In this document: positions 1-9,027 of the stretch, one piece after another
Numbering within the stretch: the first letter of the stretch is position 1
Layout: each line of letters begins with the position of its first letter
DNA from: Enterobacter hormaechei subsp. hoffmannii
GTDB taxonomy: Bacteria > Pseudomonadota > Gammaproteobacteria > Enterobacterales > Enterobacteriaceae
NCBI RefSeq assembly: GCF_001729745.1
Contig: NZ_CP017186.1
Span: 992,001-1,056,000 of the forward strand
Length of the DNA: 64,000 bases
Reading direction: 5' to 3'
Translations under genes and position numbers: made by a program
The notes under the pieces: model-generated
The model's input: the letters and a program-made list of their open reading frames with translations, nothing else
Told to the model about the DNA's origin: nothing
Database searches by the model: none

Positions 1-1219
1 GCGTGCGGTAATGACCGACGCGCGTCTGAGTGAAGCACGTGAGTACGCCGTTCAGCAGAACATTAACATTCTGCGTAACCGTGTAAACCAGCTGGGCGTG
101 GCTGAACCACTTGTACAGCGTCAGGGTGCTGACCGTATCGTGGTCGAACTGCCAGGTATCCAGGATACCGCCCGTGCGAAAGAGATTCTGGGCGCGACGG
201 CGACTCTGGAGTTCCGTCTGGTTAACGCCAACGTTGACCAGGCTGCTGCGGCTTCAGGCCGTGTGCCGGGCGATTCCGAAGTGAAACAGACCCGCGAAGG
301 CCAGCCGGTTGTGCTGTACAAACGCGTGATCCTGACCGGTGACCATATCACCGACTCCACTTCAAGCCAGGATGAGTACAACCAGCCGCAGGTTAACATC
401 TCGCTGGATAGCGCAGGTGGCAACATCATGTCTAACTTCACCAAGGACAACATCGGCAAGCCGATGGCGACCCTGTTCGTGGAGTACAAAGACAGCGGTA
501 AGAAAGACGCCAATGGCCGTGCCGTGCTGGTGAAAGAGGAAGAGGTGATTAACATCGCCAACATCCAGTCTCGTCTGGGTAACAGCTTCCGTATTACCGG
601 TATCAGCAACCCGAACGAAGCGCGTCAGCTCTCTCTGCTGCTGCGTGCCGGTGCGCTGATTGCGCCAATTCAGATTGTTGAAGAGCGTACCATCGGTCCA
701 ACCCTGGGTATGCAGAACATCAAGCAGGGTCTGGAAGCGTGTCTGGCCGGTCTGGCGGTGTCCATCATCTTCATGATCTTCTTCTATAAGAAGTTCGGCC
801 TGATTGCGACCTCCGCGCTGATTGCCAACCTGGTGCTGATCATCGGTATCATGTCCCTGCTGCCGGGGGCGACGCTAACCATGCCGGGTATCGCGGGTAT
901 CGTTCTAACCCTTGCGGTGGCGGTCGACGCCAACGTACTGATAAACGAACGTATCAAAGAAGAGCTGAGCAACGGTCGTTCTGTACAGCAGGCGATTGAA
1001 GAAGGCTACAAAGGGGCGTTCAGCTCCATCTTCGATGCGAACGTAACAACACTGATTAAGGTTCTTATCCTGTATGCAGTGGGTACTGGCGCGATCAAAG
1101 GCTTTGCGATTACTACCGGTATCGGTGTCGCAACGTCGATGTTTACCGCTATTGTCGGCACCCGTGCCATCGTGAACCTGCTGTACGGCGGCAAGCGCGT
1201 CAAAAAGCTGTCTATCTGA
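1..1219 (+). CDS. secD: SecD, protein translocase subunit (5' truncated)
   Basis: This is the C-terminal two thirds of SecD; the reading frame is already open at the left edge, so the start lies outside the window. SecD pairs with SecF in the inner membrane and uses the proton motive force to help complete protein export through SecYEG. Visible here are part of the large periplasmic P1 domain and, from about position 720 on, the transmembrane segments of the RND-like half, including the family motif [18 protein letters not shown]. coli SecD has about 615 residues, so roughly 210 are missing. secF follows after 10 bases, so the two are co-transcribed. The assignment is secure from family knowledge; only the 5' end is unseen. 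Confidence 0.97.
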   Translation, partial: RAVMTDARLSEAREYAVQQNINILRNRVNQLGVAEPLVQRQGADRIVVELPGIQDTARAKEILGATATLEFRLVNANVDQAAAASGRVPGDSEVKQTREGQPVVLYKRVILTGDHITDSTSSQDEYNQPQVNISLDSAGGNIMSNFTKDNIGKPMATLFVEYKDSGKKDANGRAVLVKEEEVINIANIQSRLGNSFRITGISNPNEARQLSLLLRAGALIAPIQIVEERTIGPTLGMQNIKQGLEACLAGLAVSIIFMIFFYKKFGLIATSALIANLVLIIGIMSLLPGATLTMPGIAGIVLTLAVAVDANVLINERIKEELSNGRSVQQAIEEGYKGAFSSIFDANVTTLIKVLILYAVGTGAIKGFAITTGIGVATSMFTAIVGTRAIVNLLYGGKRVKKLSI

Positions 1220-1229
1220 GGAGTGCGTT

Positions 1230-2201
1230 GTGGCACAGGAATATACTGTTGAACAATTGAACCACGGCCGTAAAGTCTGGGACTTTATGCGCTGGGACTA
1301 CTGGGCCTTCGGCATTTCAGGTTTTCTGCTGATCTTGTCCATCGTCATTATGGGCGTGAAAGGCTTTAACTGGGGTCTGGATTTCACCGGTGGTACGGTG
1401 ATCGAAATTACCCTGGAAAAACCGGTCGATATGGACCAGATGCGTGAGTCTCTGCAAAAAGCGGGCTTTGAAGAGCCGCTGCTACAGAACTTCGGCAGCA
1501 GCCGCGACATCATGGTGCGTATGCCGCCGGTACACGATGCCAACGGCAGCCAGGAGCTGGGCAGCAAGGTCGTTCAGGTTATTAACGAAACGACCAGCCA
1601 GGATGCAACGGTTAAGCGTATTGAGTTTGTCGGCCCGAGCGTTGGTGCTGACCTGGCGCAGACCGGTGCGATGGCGCTGCTGGTGGCGCTGATCTCGATT
1701 CTGATTTACGTCGGTTTCCGCTTTGAGTGGCGACTGGCGGCAGGCGTGGTTATCGCTCTGGCGCACGACGTGGTGATCACCATGGGCATACTGTCTCTCT
1801 TCCACATTGAGATTGACCTGACGATTGTGGCATCCCTGATGTCCGTTATCGGTTACTCACTGAACGACAGTATCGTGGTATCTGACCGTATTCGTGAAAA
1901 CTTCCGTAAGATCCGTCGCGGCACGCCGTACGAAATCTTTAACGTGTCGTTGACCCAGACGCTGCACCGTACGTTGATCACCTCCGGCACCACCCTGATG
2001 GTGATCCTGATGCTGTTCCTGTTCGGTGGCCCGGTGCTGGAAGGCTTCTCGCTGACCATGCTGATCGGTGTGTCTATCGGTACGGCCTCGTCTATCTACG
2101 TCGCGTCCGCGCTGGCGCTGAAGCTGGGCATGAAGCGCGAGCATCTGATCCAGCAGAAAGTCGAGAAAGAAGGGGCGGATCAGCCGTCCATTCTGCCGTA
2201 A
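1230..2201 (+). CDS. secF: SecF, protein translocase subunit
   Basis: SecF is the partner of SecD in the accessory complex that drives late steps of protein export across the inner membrane. The 323-residue product has one N-terminal membrane segment (about residues 24-45), a periplasmic domain, and a C-terminal bundle of five membrane helices with the motif [19 protein letters not shown], typical of the SecD/SecF family. The GTG start at 1230 is preceded by GAGGAG and lies 10 bases after the secD stop. A strong terminator follows at 2221-2250. Length and sequence agree with E. coli SecF. Confidence 0.97.
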   Translation: MAQEYTVEQLNHGRKVWDFMRWDYWAFGISGFLLILSIVIMGVKGFNWGLDFTGGTVIEITLEKPVDMDQMRESLQKAGFEEPLLQNFGSSRDIMVRMPPVHDANGSQELGSKVVQVINETTSQDATVKRIEFVGPSVGADLAQTGAMALLVALISILIYVGFRFEWRLAAGVVIALAHDVVITMGILSLFHIEIDLTIVASLMSVIGYSLNDSIVVSDRIRENFRKIRRGTPYEIFNVSLTQTLHRTLITSGTTLMVILMLFLFGGPVLEGFSLTMLIGVSIGTASSIYVASALALKLGMKREHLIQQKVEKEGADQPSILP

Positions 2202-2220
2202 GAGTCTTATGCGGTATCGA

Positions 2221-2250
2221 AATCCCGGCCTGCTGGCCGGGATTTTTTTT
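2221..2250 (+). terminator. Rho-independent terminator after secF
   Basis: A 10-bp perfect stem (AATCCCGGCC / GGCCGGGATT) with a TGCT loop runs into eight T. It ends the secDF transcript. Confidence 0.9.
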
Positions 2251-2385
2251 GTCTACTCCTGACAGTATGCATACCGCTGCTTCCGGCTCGACAGGTGCCT
2301 CAATATTGTGCAGACGGAGAGACGCTTTAGCGAAAGTGCGGACAGAGCTCTGGCAGATTTTTTGAGGAAGGTGAAGCAGTAAAAA

Positions 2386-2457
2386 GCCGGGTGGCGGCTA
2401 CGCCTTACCCGGCCTACATTCGGATCGTAGGCCCGGCAAGCGCAGCGCCACCGGGCG
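2386..2457. repeat. REP pair (BIME) between secF and tsx
   Basis: Two REP-type palindromes in opposite orientation: one starting GCCGGGTGGCGGCTACGCC (2386-2413) and one GTAGGCCCGGCAAGCGC (2428-2457). The same core recurs at 7940, 13691 and 56856. It lies between convergent secF and tsx. The rest of 2251-2470 shows no gene; yajD, which sits between secF and tsx in E. coli K-12, is not present. Confidence 0.85.
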
Positions 2458-2470
2458 AAGTCCGCACAGG

Positions 2471-3355
2471 TTAGAAGTTGTAACCCACGACCAGGTAACC
2501 ACCCCAACCGGTAGAGCGAACGCTGAAGTCGCCGTTGCCGAAGTTCAGGCTGGCGTCGTCGTTCCACTGACCACCGTTGTGCCAGTAACGCGCAACAACA
2601 GAGTAGTGCCAGTGATCGTAGTTCAGCGCCAGAATGTGGCTGGAGGCGATGGAGTTACTGGTGCGAGCATGCTTCCCGTTGTTGTCATAGAAGTTATCGT
2701 CGCCCAGGTCTGAACCCCAGTCAAAGTTGGTGAAGCCGATATAGCTCAGGTTACCGCCCCACAGCTGAGTGATTGGCACAAAGTATTTCACTTTGAAACG
2801 GTAGCCATCCCACTCGTTCTCATTTGATGCGCCATAGTTCTGCCACTGGTATTTCGCATACACGTTCAGTGACAGGCTCATTGGCAGGCCGGTTTCGATG
2901 TCAGTACCCAGACCCATATACCAGGTGCTCTGTTCCTGAGAATCGTTGCGACCCATGTCATAGATGTAGTTGTTCGCGAAGTACCACTCTTTGAACGGAC
3001 CAAACGCCAGGCTGGTGCCGGTCAGTTTGTCGATAGAGAAACGCGGTTCGATTTCCATGAACAGCGGGGAGCCATTGTTCCAGATACCTTTCGCATCGGA
3101 GTTACCGCCGAAGAATACCGGCAGATCGACGTAGCCGTAGAAATCAAACCAGTCTTTCTTGGCAAACGCTTCGTATTCCAGGTAGGTATCGTTGCGGATC
3201 TGCGGCCCGAAACGGGTGTGGTAGCTGCCTACCACGTTAACGCTCTGGTGCCACCAGTCGGAGAGATAATGTGGTTTGTCGTTTTCCGCTGCGTTAACAG
3301 TGAAAGGGGAGGACAGTGCCAGCACGGCGCCAGCTGCGAGTAATGTTTTTTTCAT
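2471..3355 (-). CDS. tsx: Tsx, nucleoside-specific outer-membrane channel
   Basis: Tsx is an outer-membrane beta-barrel that lets nucleosides and deoxynucleosides into the periplasm; phages and colicin K use it as receptor in E. coli. The 294-residue precursor starts [16 protein letters not shown], a clear signal peptide cleaved near VNA-AE. The rest is rich in alternating aromatic/polar strands and ends in the terminal aromatic (GYNF) needed for barrel assembly. An upstream in-frame ATG at 3361 would add two residues; 3355 matches the E. coli start. A promoter with a CRP/CytR-like site lies upstream. It stands alone on the minus strand. Confidence 0.95.
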   Translation of the reverse strand: MKKTLLAAGAVLALSSPFTVNAAENDKPHYLSDWWHQSVNVVGSYHTRFGPQIRNDTYLEYEAFAKKDWFDFYGYVDLPVFFGGNSDAKGIWNNGSPLFMEIEPRFSIDKLTGTSLAFGPFKEWYFANNYIYDMGRNDSQEQSTWYMGLGTDIETGLPMSLSLNVYAKYQWQNYGASNENEWDGYRFKVKYFVPITQLWGGNLSYIGFTNFDWGSDLGDDNFYDNNGKHARTSNSIASSHILALNYDHWHYSVVARYWHNGGQWNDDASLNFGNGDFSVRSTGWGGYLVVGYNF

Positions 3356-3440
3356 AATCATGCCACTGATTGAAATTCCCTTCCGGGAGTGAAAAATGCG
3401 CGAATTGCGTTTCTAAATATTTCGTGTTTCTGCGGAGCCT

Positions 3441-3484
3441 ATTATAGGAATCCTTGCTCACAAAAATATGTGTTGTTTCACATA
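3441..3484 (-). promoter_or_regulatory. Probable tsx promoter with CRP/CytR-like site
   Basis: Read on the minus strand, a perfect TATAAT (3446-3441) lies upstream of tsx, and the palindrome TATGTGTTGTTTCACATA (3467-3484) is centred about 41 bp upstream of the expected start point, the usual place for an activator overlapping -35. The half-sites are two bases closer than the CRP consensus, so CytR involvement or a degenerate CRP site are both possible. E. coli tsx is known to be CRP/CytR controlled; the site call is inference. Confidence 0.45.
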
Positions 3485-3587
3485 TCTCTCACACACGTAA
3501 TCGATTGCGTTCACGTTTGCGTACTTTAAACGGCCGGGATTGTAGCGGCAATCATTTATGTTGCCAATCCATACGAAATGTAAATGT

Positions 3588-3613
3588 TAGCGGAGTGACA
3601 TTTCACTCCGCTA
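3588..3613 (-). terminator. Hairpin downstream of yajI
   Basis: A 10-bp perfect inverted repeat (TAGCGGAGTG / CACTCCGCTA, 6-base loop) lies just beyond the yajI stop. The following minus-strand sequence is AT-rich but has no clean T-run, so it may be a weak terminator or an mRNA-stabilising hairpin. Confidence 0.5.
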
Positions 3614-3623
3614 GAAGGGCGGG

Positions 3624-4163
3624 TTATTGCGCGGCAGGTTGAATGTCGTGAATGCGGATAAAACCCAACTGTTCTGGCGTCAGTCCGCTCAGCTGGAGCG
3701 GGATATCAACATCGCTCGGTGCCAGCGTGCTGGCGGGGGCAGTGAAGAGCTGATTCTTCACGTTCACTTCCTGATAGCTCTCCGTGGTGCCCTGAATCTG
3801 GCCCCACTCTACGGTGCCGCTGAAGGCGGGAAGCGGATCGTTGGATTCACCCTGAATGCGTAATGTTGCGCGCGTACCATCGGCATTCGCTGCAACATTC
3901 ACCAGAGACATCTTTAGCGTGCCAATCTGGCTGTTCAGACGCGCGGGCGTGTTTGCGCCCGGCAATAAATAAACGCCATTGCTGGATTTGGCATTCAGCG
4001 CGTTCTGCTGGGTGATCTTCACGGTTTCTTTATTAAGTTTGTCCATCGCCACATTGAGCGTATTCACGCTTTGTTTCATCTCGCGAACTTCACTTTGCTG
4101 TGCGCAGGCGCTGAGCGTGAACAGGCTCCCAACCAGCACTATTTTCAGGTAACGTCTTGTCAT
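3624..4163 (-). CDS. yajI: YajI, DUF3251 lipoprotein of unknown function
   Basis: This 179-residue protein begins MTRRYLKIVLVGSLFTLSAC, a lipoprotein signal peptide with the lipobox cysteine at residue 20, followed by an acidic/coiled stretch (EVREMKQSVNTLNVAMDKL) and a compact beta-rich domain. It is recognisable as YajI, a conserved enterobacterial lipoprotein with no established function. The frame stays open upstream to 4226, but the internal ATG at 4163 is chosen because the lipoprotein signal begins there. It is divergent from nrdR. Confidence 0.85.
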   Translation of the reverse strand: MTRRYLKIVLVGSLFTLSACAQQSEVREMKQSVNTLNVAMDKLNKETVKITQQNALNAKSSNGVYLLPGANTPARLNSQIGTLKMSLVNVAANADGTRATLRIQGESNDPLPAFSGTVEWGQIQGTTESYQEVNVKNQLFTAPASTLAPSDVDIPLQLSGLTPEQLGFIRIHDIQPAAQ

Positions 4164-4303
4164 TGCGTTTAATTCCTTGAAATCACACATTGCTGCAATG
4201 GTAGACAGGATAGTGGCGTCAGGCATAGATCCTTTGTCTCAAAAAGCTCTTCCTTTGTTGTCGGGCCAGTTCAGGGTAAAATAGAAATCAGTTAACCAGA
4301 TAA

Positions 4304-4765
<462 letters not shown>

Positions 4766-4769
4766 GCCT

Positions 4770-5873
4770 ATGCAGGACGAGATGTACATGGCGAGAGCCA
4801 TGAAGCTGGCACAGCGCGGTCGGTTTACCACTCACCCTAACCCTAATGTCGGGTGCGTCATTGTTAAAGATGGCGAGATCGTGGGTGAAGGTTTTCACTA
4901 CCGCGCAGGCGAGCCGCACGCTGAAGTGCATGCCCTGCGCATGGCGGGGGAGAGGGCGCGTGGCGCGACGGCTTACGTGACGCTGGAGCCATGCAGTCAT
5001 CACGGGCGCACGCCTCCGTGCTGCGAAGCACTGATTGCGGCGGGAGTCTCGCGCGTTGTCGCCGCCATGCAGGATCCTAACCCGCAGGTGGCGGGCCGCG
5101 GGCTGTATCGTCTGCAACAGGAAGGGATCGACGTCAGTCACGGCCTGATGATGCAGGATGCCGAAGCCATCAACAAAGGCTTCCTGAAGCGTATGCGCAC
5201 CGGTTTCCCGTTTATCCAGCTTAAGCTTGGCGCGTCACTGGATGGCCGCACGGCGATGGCGAACGGCGAGAGCCAGTGGATCACCTCGCCACAGGCAAGG
5301 CGCGATGTGCAACGTCTGCGTGCGCAAAGCCATGCTATTCTCACCAGCAGTGAAACGGTGCTGGCTGACGATCCGGCCCTGACCGTGCGCTGGGATGAGC
5401 TGAATGCCGATACCCAAGCACTCTATCCGCAGGAGAACCTGCGTCAGCCGCTGCGCATTATTATTGATAGCCAGAACCGCGTGACGCCGGAACACCGTAT
5501 CGTGCAGCAACCGGGGGAAACCTGGATTGCCCGCACCAAAGAAGATACGCGCGAGTGGCCGCAAGGCGTGCGCAGCATTATGGTGCCGGAACATAACGGG
5601 CATCTCGATCTCGTGGTGCTGATGATGTTGCTCGGCAAACAGCAGGTCAACAGCATCTGGGTTGAAGCCGGTCCGACGCTCGCCGGCGCACTGCTTCAGG
5701 CGGGGCTGGTGGATGAGCTTCTCGTCTACGTTGCGCCTAAACTGTTAGGTAATGACGCGCGCGGCCTGTTTGTGCTGCCCGGCCTTGAAAAACTGGCCGA
5801 TGCGCCGCAACTCTCATTCAGCGAGATTCGTCCGGTAGGTCCGGATGTCTGCCTCCATTTAACGACAGCGTAA
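4770..5873 (+). CDS. ribD: RibD, bifunctional riboflavin deaminase/reductase
   Basis: RibD carries out the second and third steps of riboflavin synthesis: deamination of the pyrimidine intermediate and NADPH-dependent reduction of the ribosyl side chain. The 367-residue protein has an N-terminal zinc deaminase domain (His50, Glu52 in HAEVHAL; Cys75 and Cys84 in PCSHHGRTPPC) and a C-terminal DHFR-like reductase domain from about residue 145. The frame is open upstream into nrdR, but ATG 4770 gives the normal N-terminus (MQDEMYMARAM) directly after the nrdR stop. It is followed by ribE. Confidence 0.96.
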   Translation: MQDEMYMARAMKLAQRGRFTTHPNPNVGCVIVKDGEIVGEGFHYRAGEPHAEVHALRMAGERARGATAYVTLEPCSHHGRTPPCCEALIAAGVSRVVAAMQDPNPQVAGRGLYRLQQEGIDVSHGLMMQDAEAINKGFLKRMRTGFPFIQLKLGASLDGRTAMANGESQWITSPQARRDVQRLRAQSHAILTSSETVLADDPALTVRWDELNADTQALYPQENLRQPLRIIIDSQNRVTPEHRIVQQPGETWIARTKEDTREWPQGVRSIMVPEHNGHLDLVVLMMLLGKQQVNSIWVEAGPTLAGALLQAGLVDELLVYVAPKLLGNDARGLFVLPGLEKLADAPQLSFSEIRPVGPDVCLHLTTA

Positions 5874-5960
5874 TTGCTCCTGAAATAGGGAAGCAGTGCG
5901 CAAAGTATTATGATAAAATCCGCCCCCCTGCGGGGCCAAATGAACCCGTAAAGGAAGAGT

Positions 5961-6431
5961 ATGAACATTATTGAAGCTGCTGTAGCTACCCCGGACGCTC
6001 GCGTCGCCATCACCATTGCGCGTTTCAACAACTTCATCAACGACAGCCTGCTGGAAGGTGCGGTTGACGCCCTGAAACGTATCGGCCAGGTTAAAGATGA
6101 CAACATTACCGTCGTTTGGGTACCAGGTGCTTACGAACTGCCACTGGCAGCGGGCGCACTGGCGAAAACCGGTAAATACGACGCGGTGATTGCGCTGGGT
6201 ACCGTTATTCGTGGCGGCACTGCGCACTTCGAATACGTTGCGGGCGGTGCAAGCAATGGTCTGGCGCACGTTGCACAGGATGCTGAAATTCCTGTCGCGT
6301 TCGGCGTACTGACTACCGAAAGTATTGAACAAGCCATCGAACGTGCTGGCACCAAAGCCGGTAACAAAGGTGCAGAAGCTGCACTGACCGCGCTTGAAAT
6401 GATCAATGTATTGAAAGCCATCAAGGCCTGA
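5961..6431 (+). CDS. ribE: 6,7-dimethyl-8-ribityllumazine synthase
   Basis: Lumazine synthase (RibE in E. coli naming, RibH elsewhere) joins the pyrimidinedione intermediate to 3,4-dihydroxy-2-butanone 4-phosphate, the step before riboflavin synthase. The 156-residue length and the motifs VPGAYELP and [14 protein letters not shown] are diagnostic. The start has a strong site (AAGGAAG, 7 bases upstream). It sits 87 bases after ribD; 5874-5960 holds an AT-rich leader and no sign of an FMN riboswitch. nusB follows 21 bases later. Confidence 0.97.
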   Translation: MNIIEAAVATPDARVAITIARFNNFINDSLLEGAVDALKRIGQVKDDNITVVWVPGAYELPLAAGALAKTGKYDAVIALGTVIRGGTAHFEYVAGGASNGLAHVAQDAEIPVAFGVLTTESIEQAIERAGTKAGNKGAEAALTALEMINVLKAIKA

Positions 6432-6452
6432 TTTTTTTGTAAGGGGAATTCC

Positions 6453-6872
6453 GTGAAACCTGCTGCTCGTCGCCGCGCCCGTGAATGTGCCGTCCAGGCA
6501 CTTTACTCCTGGCAGTTGTCCCAGAACGACATCGCTGATGTTGAATACCAGTTCCTGTCAGAACAGGACGTGAAAGACGTTGACGTTCTGTACTTCCGTG
6601 AACTGCTGTCGGGAGTGGCGACTAATAGCGCGTATCTCGATGGTCTGATGAAGCCATACCTGTCCCGTCTGCTCGAAGAGCTGGGCCAGGTCGAAAAAGC
6701 AGTGTTGCGTATCGCGCTGTTTGAGCTGTCTAAACGTGATGATGTGCCGTACAAAGTGGCCATCAACGAAGCGATCGAACTGGCAAAAACCTTCGGCGCT
6801 GAAGACAGCCACAAGTTTGTAAACGGCGTGCTGGATAAAGCCGCACCTGCGATCCGTCCCCACAAAAAGTGA
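6453..6872 (+). CDS. nusB: NusB, transcription antitermination factor
   Basis: NusB binds boxA RNA together with NusE (S10) and supports antitermination in rRNA operons. The 139-residue all-helical protein begins with the basic RNA-binding stretch [20 protein letters not shown] and contains the conserved [14 protein letters not shown] helix. Start is GTG at 6453 with AAGGGGA upstream. A terminator follows, so thiL probably relies on read-through or its own promoter. Confidence 0.96.
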   Translation: MKPAARRRARECAVQALYSWQLSQNDIADVEYQFLSEQDVKDVDVLYFRELLSGVATNSAYLDGLMKPYLSRLLEELGQVEKAVLRIALFELSKRDDVPYKVAINEAIELAKTFGAEDSHKFVNGVLDKAAPAIRPHKK

Positions 6873-6877
6873 TCCGC

Positions 6878-6930
6878 AAACCGGAGTCTTGCATTGCCTT
6901 TTTGGCAGTGCGGCTCCGGTTTTTTCTTTT
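6878..6930 (+). terminator. Terminator between nusB and thiL
   Basis: A long hairpin: outer stem ACCGGAG / CTCCGGT and inner stem GCATTGCC / GGCAGTGC around a T-rich loop, followed by TTTTTTCTTTTATT. Confidence 0.8.
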
Positions 6931-6949
6931 ATTTGCTGAGGCATAACGT

Positions 6950-7921
6950 ATGGCATGCGGCGAATTCTCCCTGATTGCCCGTTATTTCGACCGTGTCAGA
7001 ACCTCTCGTCTTGATGTTGAAACCGGCATTGGCGATGACTGCGCACTTCTCAATATTCCCGAAAAACAGACGCTGGCAATCAGCACCGACACCTTAGTAT
7101 GTGGGCGTCACTTCCTGCCCGATATCGATCCTGCTGACCTGGCGTATAAGGCGCTGGCGGTAAACGTTAGCGATCTGGCGGCAATGGGCGCCGACCCGGC
7201 CTGGCTGACGCTGGCTCTGACCCTGCCGGAGGTGGATGAAGCCTGGCTTGAAGCCTTCAGCGATGCCCTGTTTGAACAGCTGAATTATTACGATATGCAG
7301 CTGATTGGCGGTGATACCACCGCCGGGCCGCTGTCGATGACCCTGGCAATCCACGGCTATGTGCCAGCGGGGCGCGCGCTGAAGCGTTCGGGCGCAAAAC
7401 CGGGCGACTGGATCTACGTGACCGGTACGCCGGGGGATAGCGCGGCCGGGCTGGCGATCCTTCAGAACCGTTTAGCAGTTGAAGATGCTGACGATGCGGC
7501 GTACCTGGTGAAGCGCCACCTGCGGCCCACGCCGCGTATTTTGCACGGTCAGGCGCTGCGCGAGCGGGCCAGTTCTGCTATCGATCTCTCTGACGGGCTG
7601 ATCTCCGATCTCGGCCATATCCTGAAGGCCAGTGGCGTGGGCGCACGGATCGATCTGGATCTGTTCCCACTGTCAGAGCCGTTGCGTCGCCATGCCGAGC
7701 CTGAACAGGCGCTGCGCTGGGCACTATCCGGTGGGGAAGATTATGAGCTGTGCTTTACCGTTCCCGAGCTGAATCGCGGGACGCTGGATGTGGCGTTAGC
7801 GCATCTGGGGGCGAAATTTACCTGCATCGGGCAGGTGATGCCGGAAAGTGAAGGGCTGCTGTTTGTCCGCGACGGCGCCCCGGTTACGCTTGACTGGAAA
7901 GGGTACGATCACTTCGCGTAA
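6950..7921 (+). CDS. thiL: ThiL, thiamine-monophosphate kinase
   Basis: ThiL phosphorylates thiamine monophosphate to thiamine pyrophosphate, the active cofactor. The 323-residue protein shows the AIR-synthase-like fold: GIGDDCALL near residue 27, [20 protein letters not shown], and [14 protein letters not shown] in the C-terminal domain. It ends GYDHFA and the stop falls where, as I recall it, pgpA overlaps in E. coli. Here pgpA is absent and a REP element follows. Confidence 0.95.
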   Translation: MACGEFSLIARYFDRVRTSRLDVETGIGDDCALLNIPEKQTLAISTDTLVCGRHFLPDIDPADLAYKALAVNVSDLAAMGADPAWLTLALTLPEVDEAWLEAFSDALFEQLNYYDMQLIGGDTTAGPLSMTLAIHGYVPAGRALKRSGAKPGDWIYVTGTPGDSAAGLAILQNRLAVEDADDAAYLVKRHLRPTPRILHGQALRERASSAIDLSDGLISDLGHILKASGVGARIDLDLFPLSEPLRRHAEPEQALRWALSGGEDYELCFTVPELNRGTLDVALAHLGAKFTCIGQVMPESEGLLFVRDGAPVTLDWKGYDHFA

Positions 7922-7939
7922 TTTTGTGCGCTCTGTATT

Positions 7940-7969
7940 GCCGGGTGGCGCTGCGCTTACCCGGCCTAC
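7940..7969. repeat. Single REP element after thiL
   Basis: A palindrome beginning GCCGGGTGGCGCTGCGCTT and ending ACCCGGCCTAC, the same family as the element at 2386. It occupies most of the 69 bases between convergent thiL and yajO, where pgpA lies in E. coli. Confidence 0.85.
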
Positions 7970-7990
7970 GGATTTTGTTCCCTGAATTGT

Positions 7991-8965
7991 TTATTTAAAC
8001 CCTACCACCGGATGTTGCTGATACGGCGTCTCCAGCTCGGCAATCTGCTCCGGCGTCAACGATAAGTCCACCGCACTCAACAACTCGTCCAGCTGTTCTT
8101 CCCGCGATGTGCCCACAATCGGCGCGGCGACACCGCGCTTGCTCAGCAGCCACGCCAGCGCTACCTGCGCGCGCGTTGCACCGATATCGTCGGCGATCCC
8201 GGCTAATCGTTCGGCAATTAACGCATCGCTGGCTTCTGTATCGTCATACAGATTTTTACCTACTTCATCCGATACCAGCCGGGCGGTAGTTTCACCCCAC
8301 GGACGGGTTAACCTTCCGCGCGCCAGCGGGCTCCACGGGATCACCGCCACGCCTTCCTGGTAGCAGAGCGGCAGCATCTCACGTTCTTCTTCCCGGTAGA
8401 TCAGGTTGTAGTGATCCTGCATAGTGACAAAGCGCGCCCAGTCGTTCTGCGCCTGGAGATCGAGCGCCTGAGCAAACTGTGAGGCATGCATGGACGATGC
8501 GCCGATGTAGCGCGCTTTACCGGCTTTCACGACGTCGTTCAACGCTTCAAGCGTCTCTTCGATCGGCGTGTTGTAATCCCAGCGGTGAATTTGCAGCAGG
8601 TCGACGTAATCCATGTTCAGGCGTCTGAGGCTGTCATCAATGGAGCGCAGGATCTGCGTGCGAGAAAGGCCTTCCGCCAGATCGCCTGACGGGTAATACA
8701 CCTTGGTGGCGACCACAATCTCATCCCGACGGGCAAAATCTCGCAGGGCGCGGCCCACAATCTCTTCGCTGCTGCCGTCGGAGTAGCTGTTGGCGGTATC
8801 GAAGAAGTTGATGCCGCCGTCAATGGCGCGCTTAATGATAGGGCGGCTGCTCTCTTCCGGCAGCGTCCAGGCGTGATTTCCCCGGTCAGGCTCGCCAAAC
8901 GTCATGCAGCCCAGGCAAAGCCGGGACACCTTGAGGTCTGTTTTTCCTAATGTCGTGTATTGCAT
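7991..8965 (-). CDS. yajO: YajO, aldo/keto reductase (1-deoxyxylulose-5-phosphate synthase, YajO type)
   Basis: A 324-residue NADP-dependent aldo/keto reductase with a TIM barrel. The catalytic tetrad is visible: Asp and Tyr in NFFDTANSYSDG, Lys in VVATKVYYP, and His in LLQIHRWD. In E. coli YajO has been linked to making 1-deoxyxylulose 5-phosphate from ribulose 5-phosphate, which fits its place after dxs, but the physiological substrate is not settled. It is the last gene of xseB-ispA-dxs-yajO, 62 bases downstream of dxs. Confidence 0.9.
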   Translation of the reverse strand: MQYTTLGKTDLKVSRLCLGCMTFGEPDRGNHAWTLPEESSRPIIKRAIDGGINFFDTANSYSDGSSEEIVGRALRDFARRDEIVVATKVYYPSGDLAEGLSRTQILRSIDDSLRRLNMDYVDLLQIHRWDYNTPIEETLEALNDVVKAGKARYIGASSMHASQFAQALDLQAQNDWARFVTMQDHYNLIYREEEREMLPLCYQEGVAVIPWSPLARGRLTRPWGETTARLVSDEVGKNLYDDTEASDALIAERLAGIADDIGATRAQVALAWLLSKRGVAAPIVGTSREEQLDELLSAVDLSLTPEQIAELETPYQQHPVVGFK

Positions 8966-9027
8966 GGTTCCGCTCCTGCTGTTTAAACAATACGTTTAAG
9001 CATAGCAGGAGCAGAAAAGGGGAGGGA

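Noticed and set aside
2386-2457. Repeated palindromes considered as a CRISPR array
   Set aside because: Only two opposed copies per site, without regular spacers; they are typical REP elements and no cas genes are present.
2253-2567. A minus-strand open frame running through the REP pair into tsx, considered as a yajD remnant or new gene
   Set aside because: Its start half lies inside the tsx coding region and the rest covers the REP pair and noncoding sequence; no HNH motif or YajD similarity is visible.
5874-5960. FMN riboswitch upstream of ribE
   Set aside because: The 87-base gap is too short and lacks the conserved RFN core; in enterics that element precedes ribB, outside this window.
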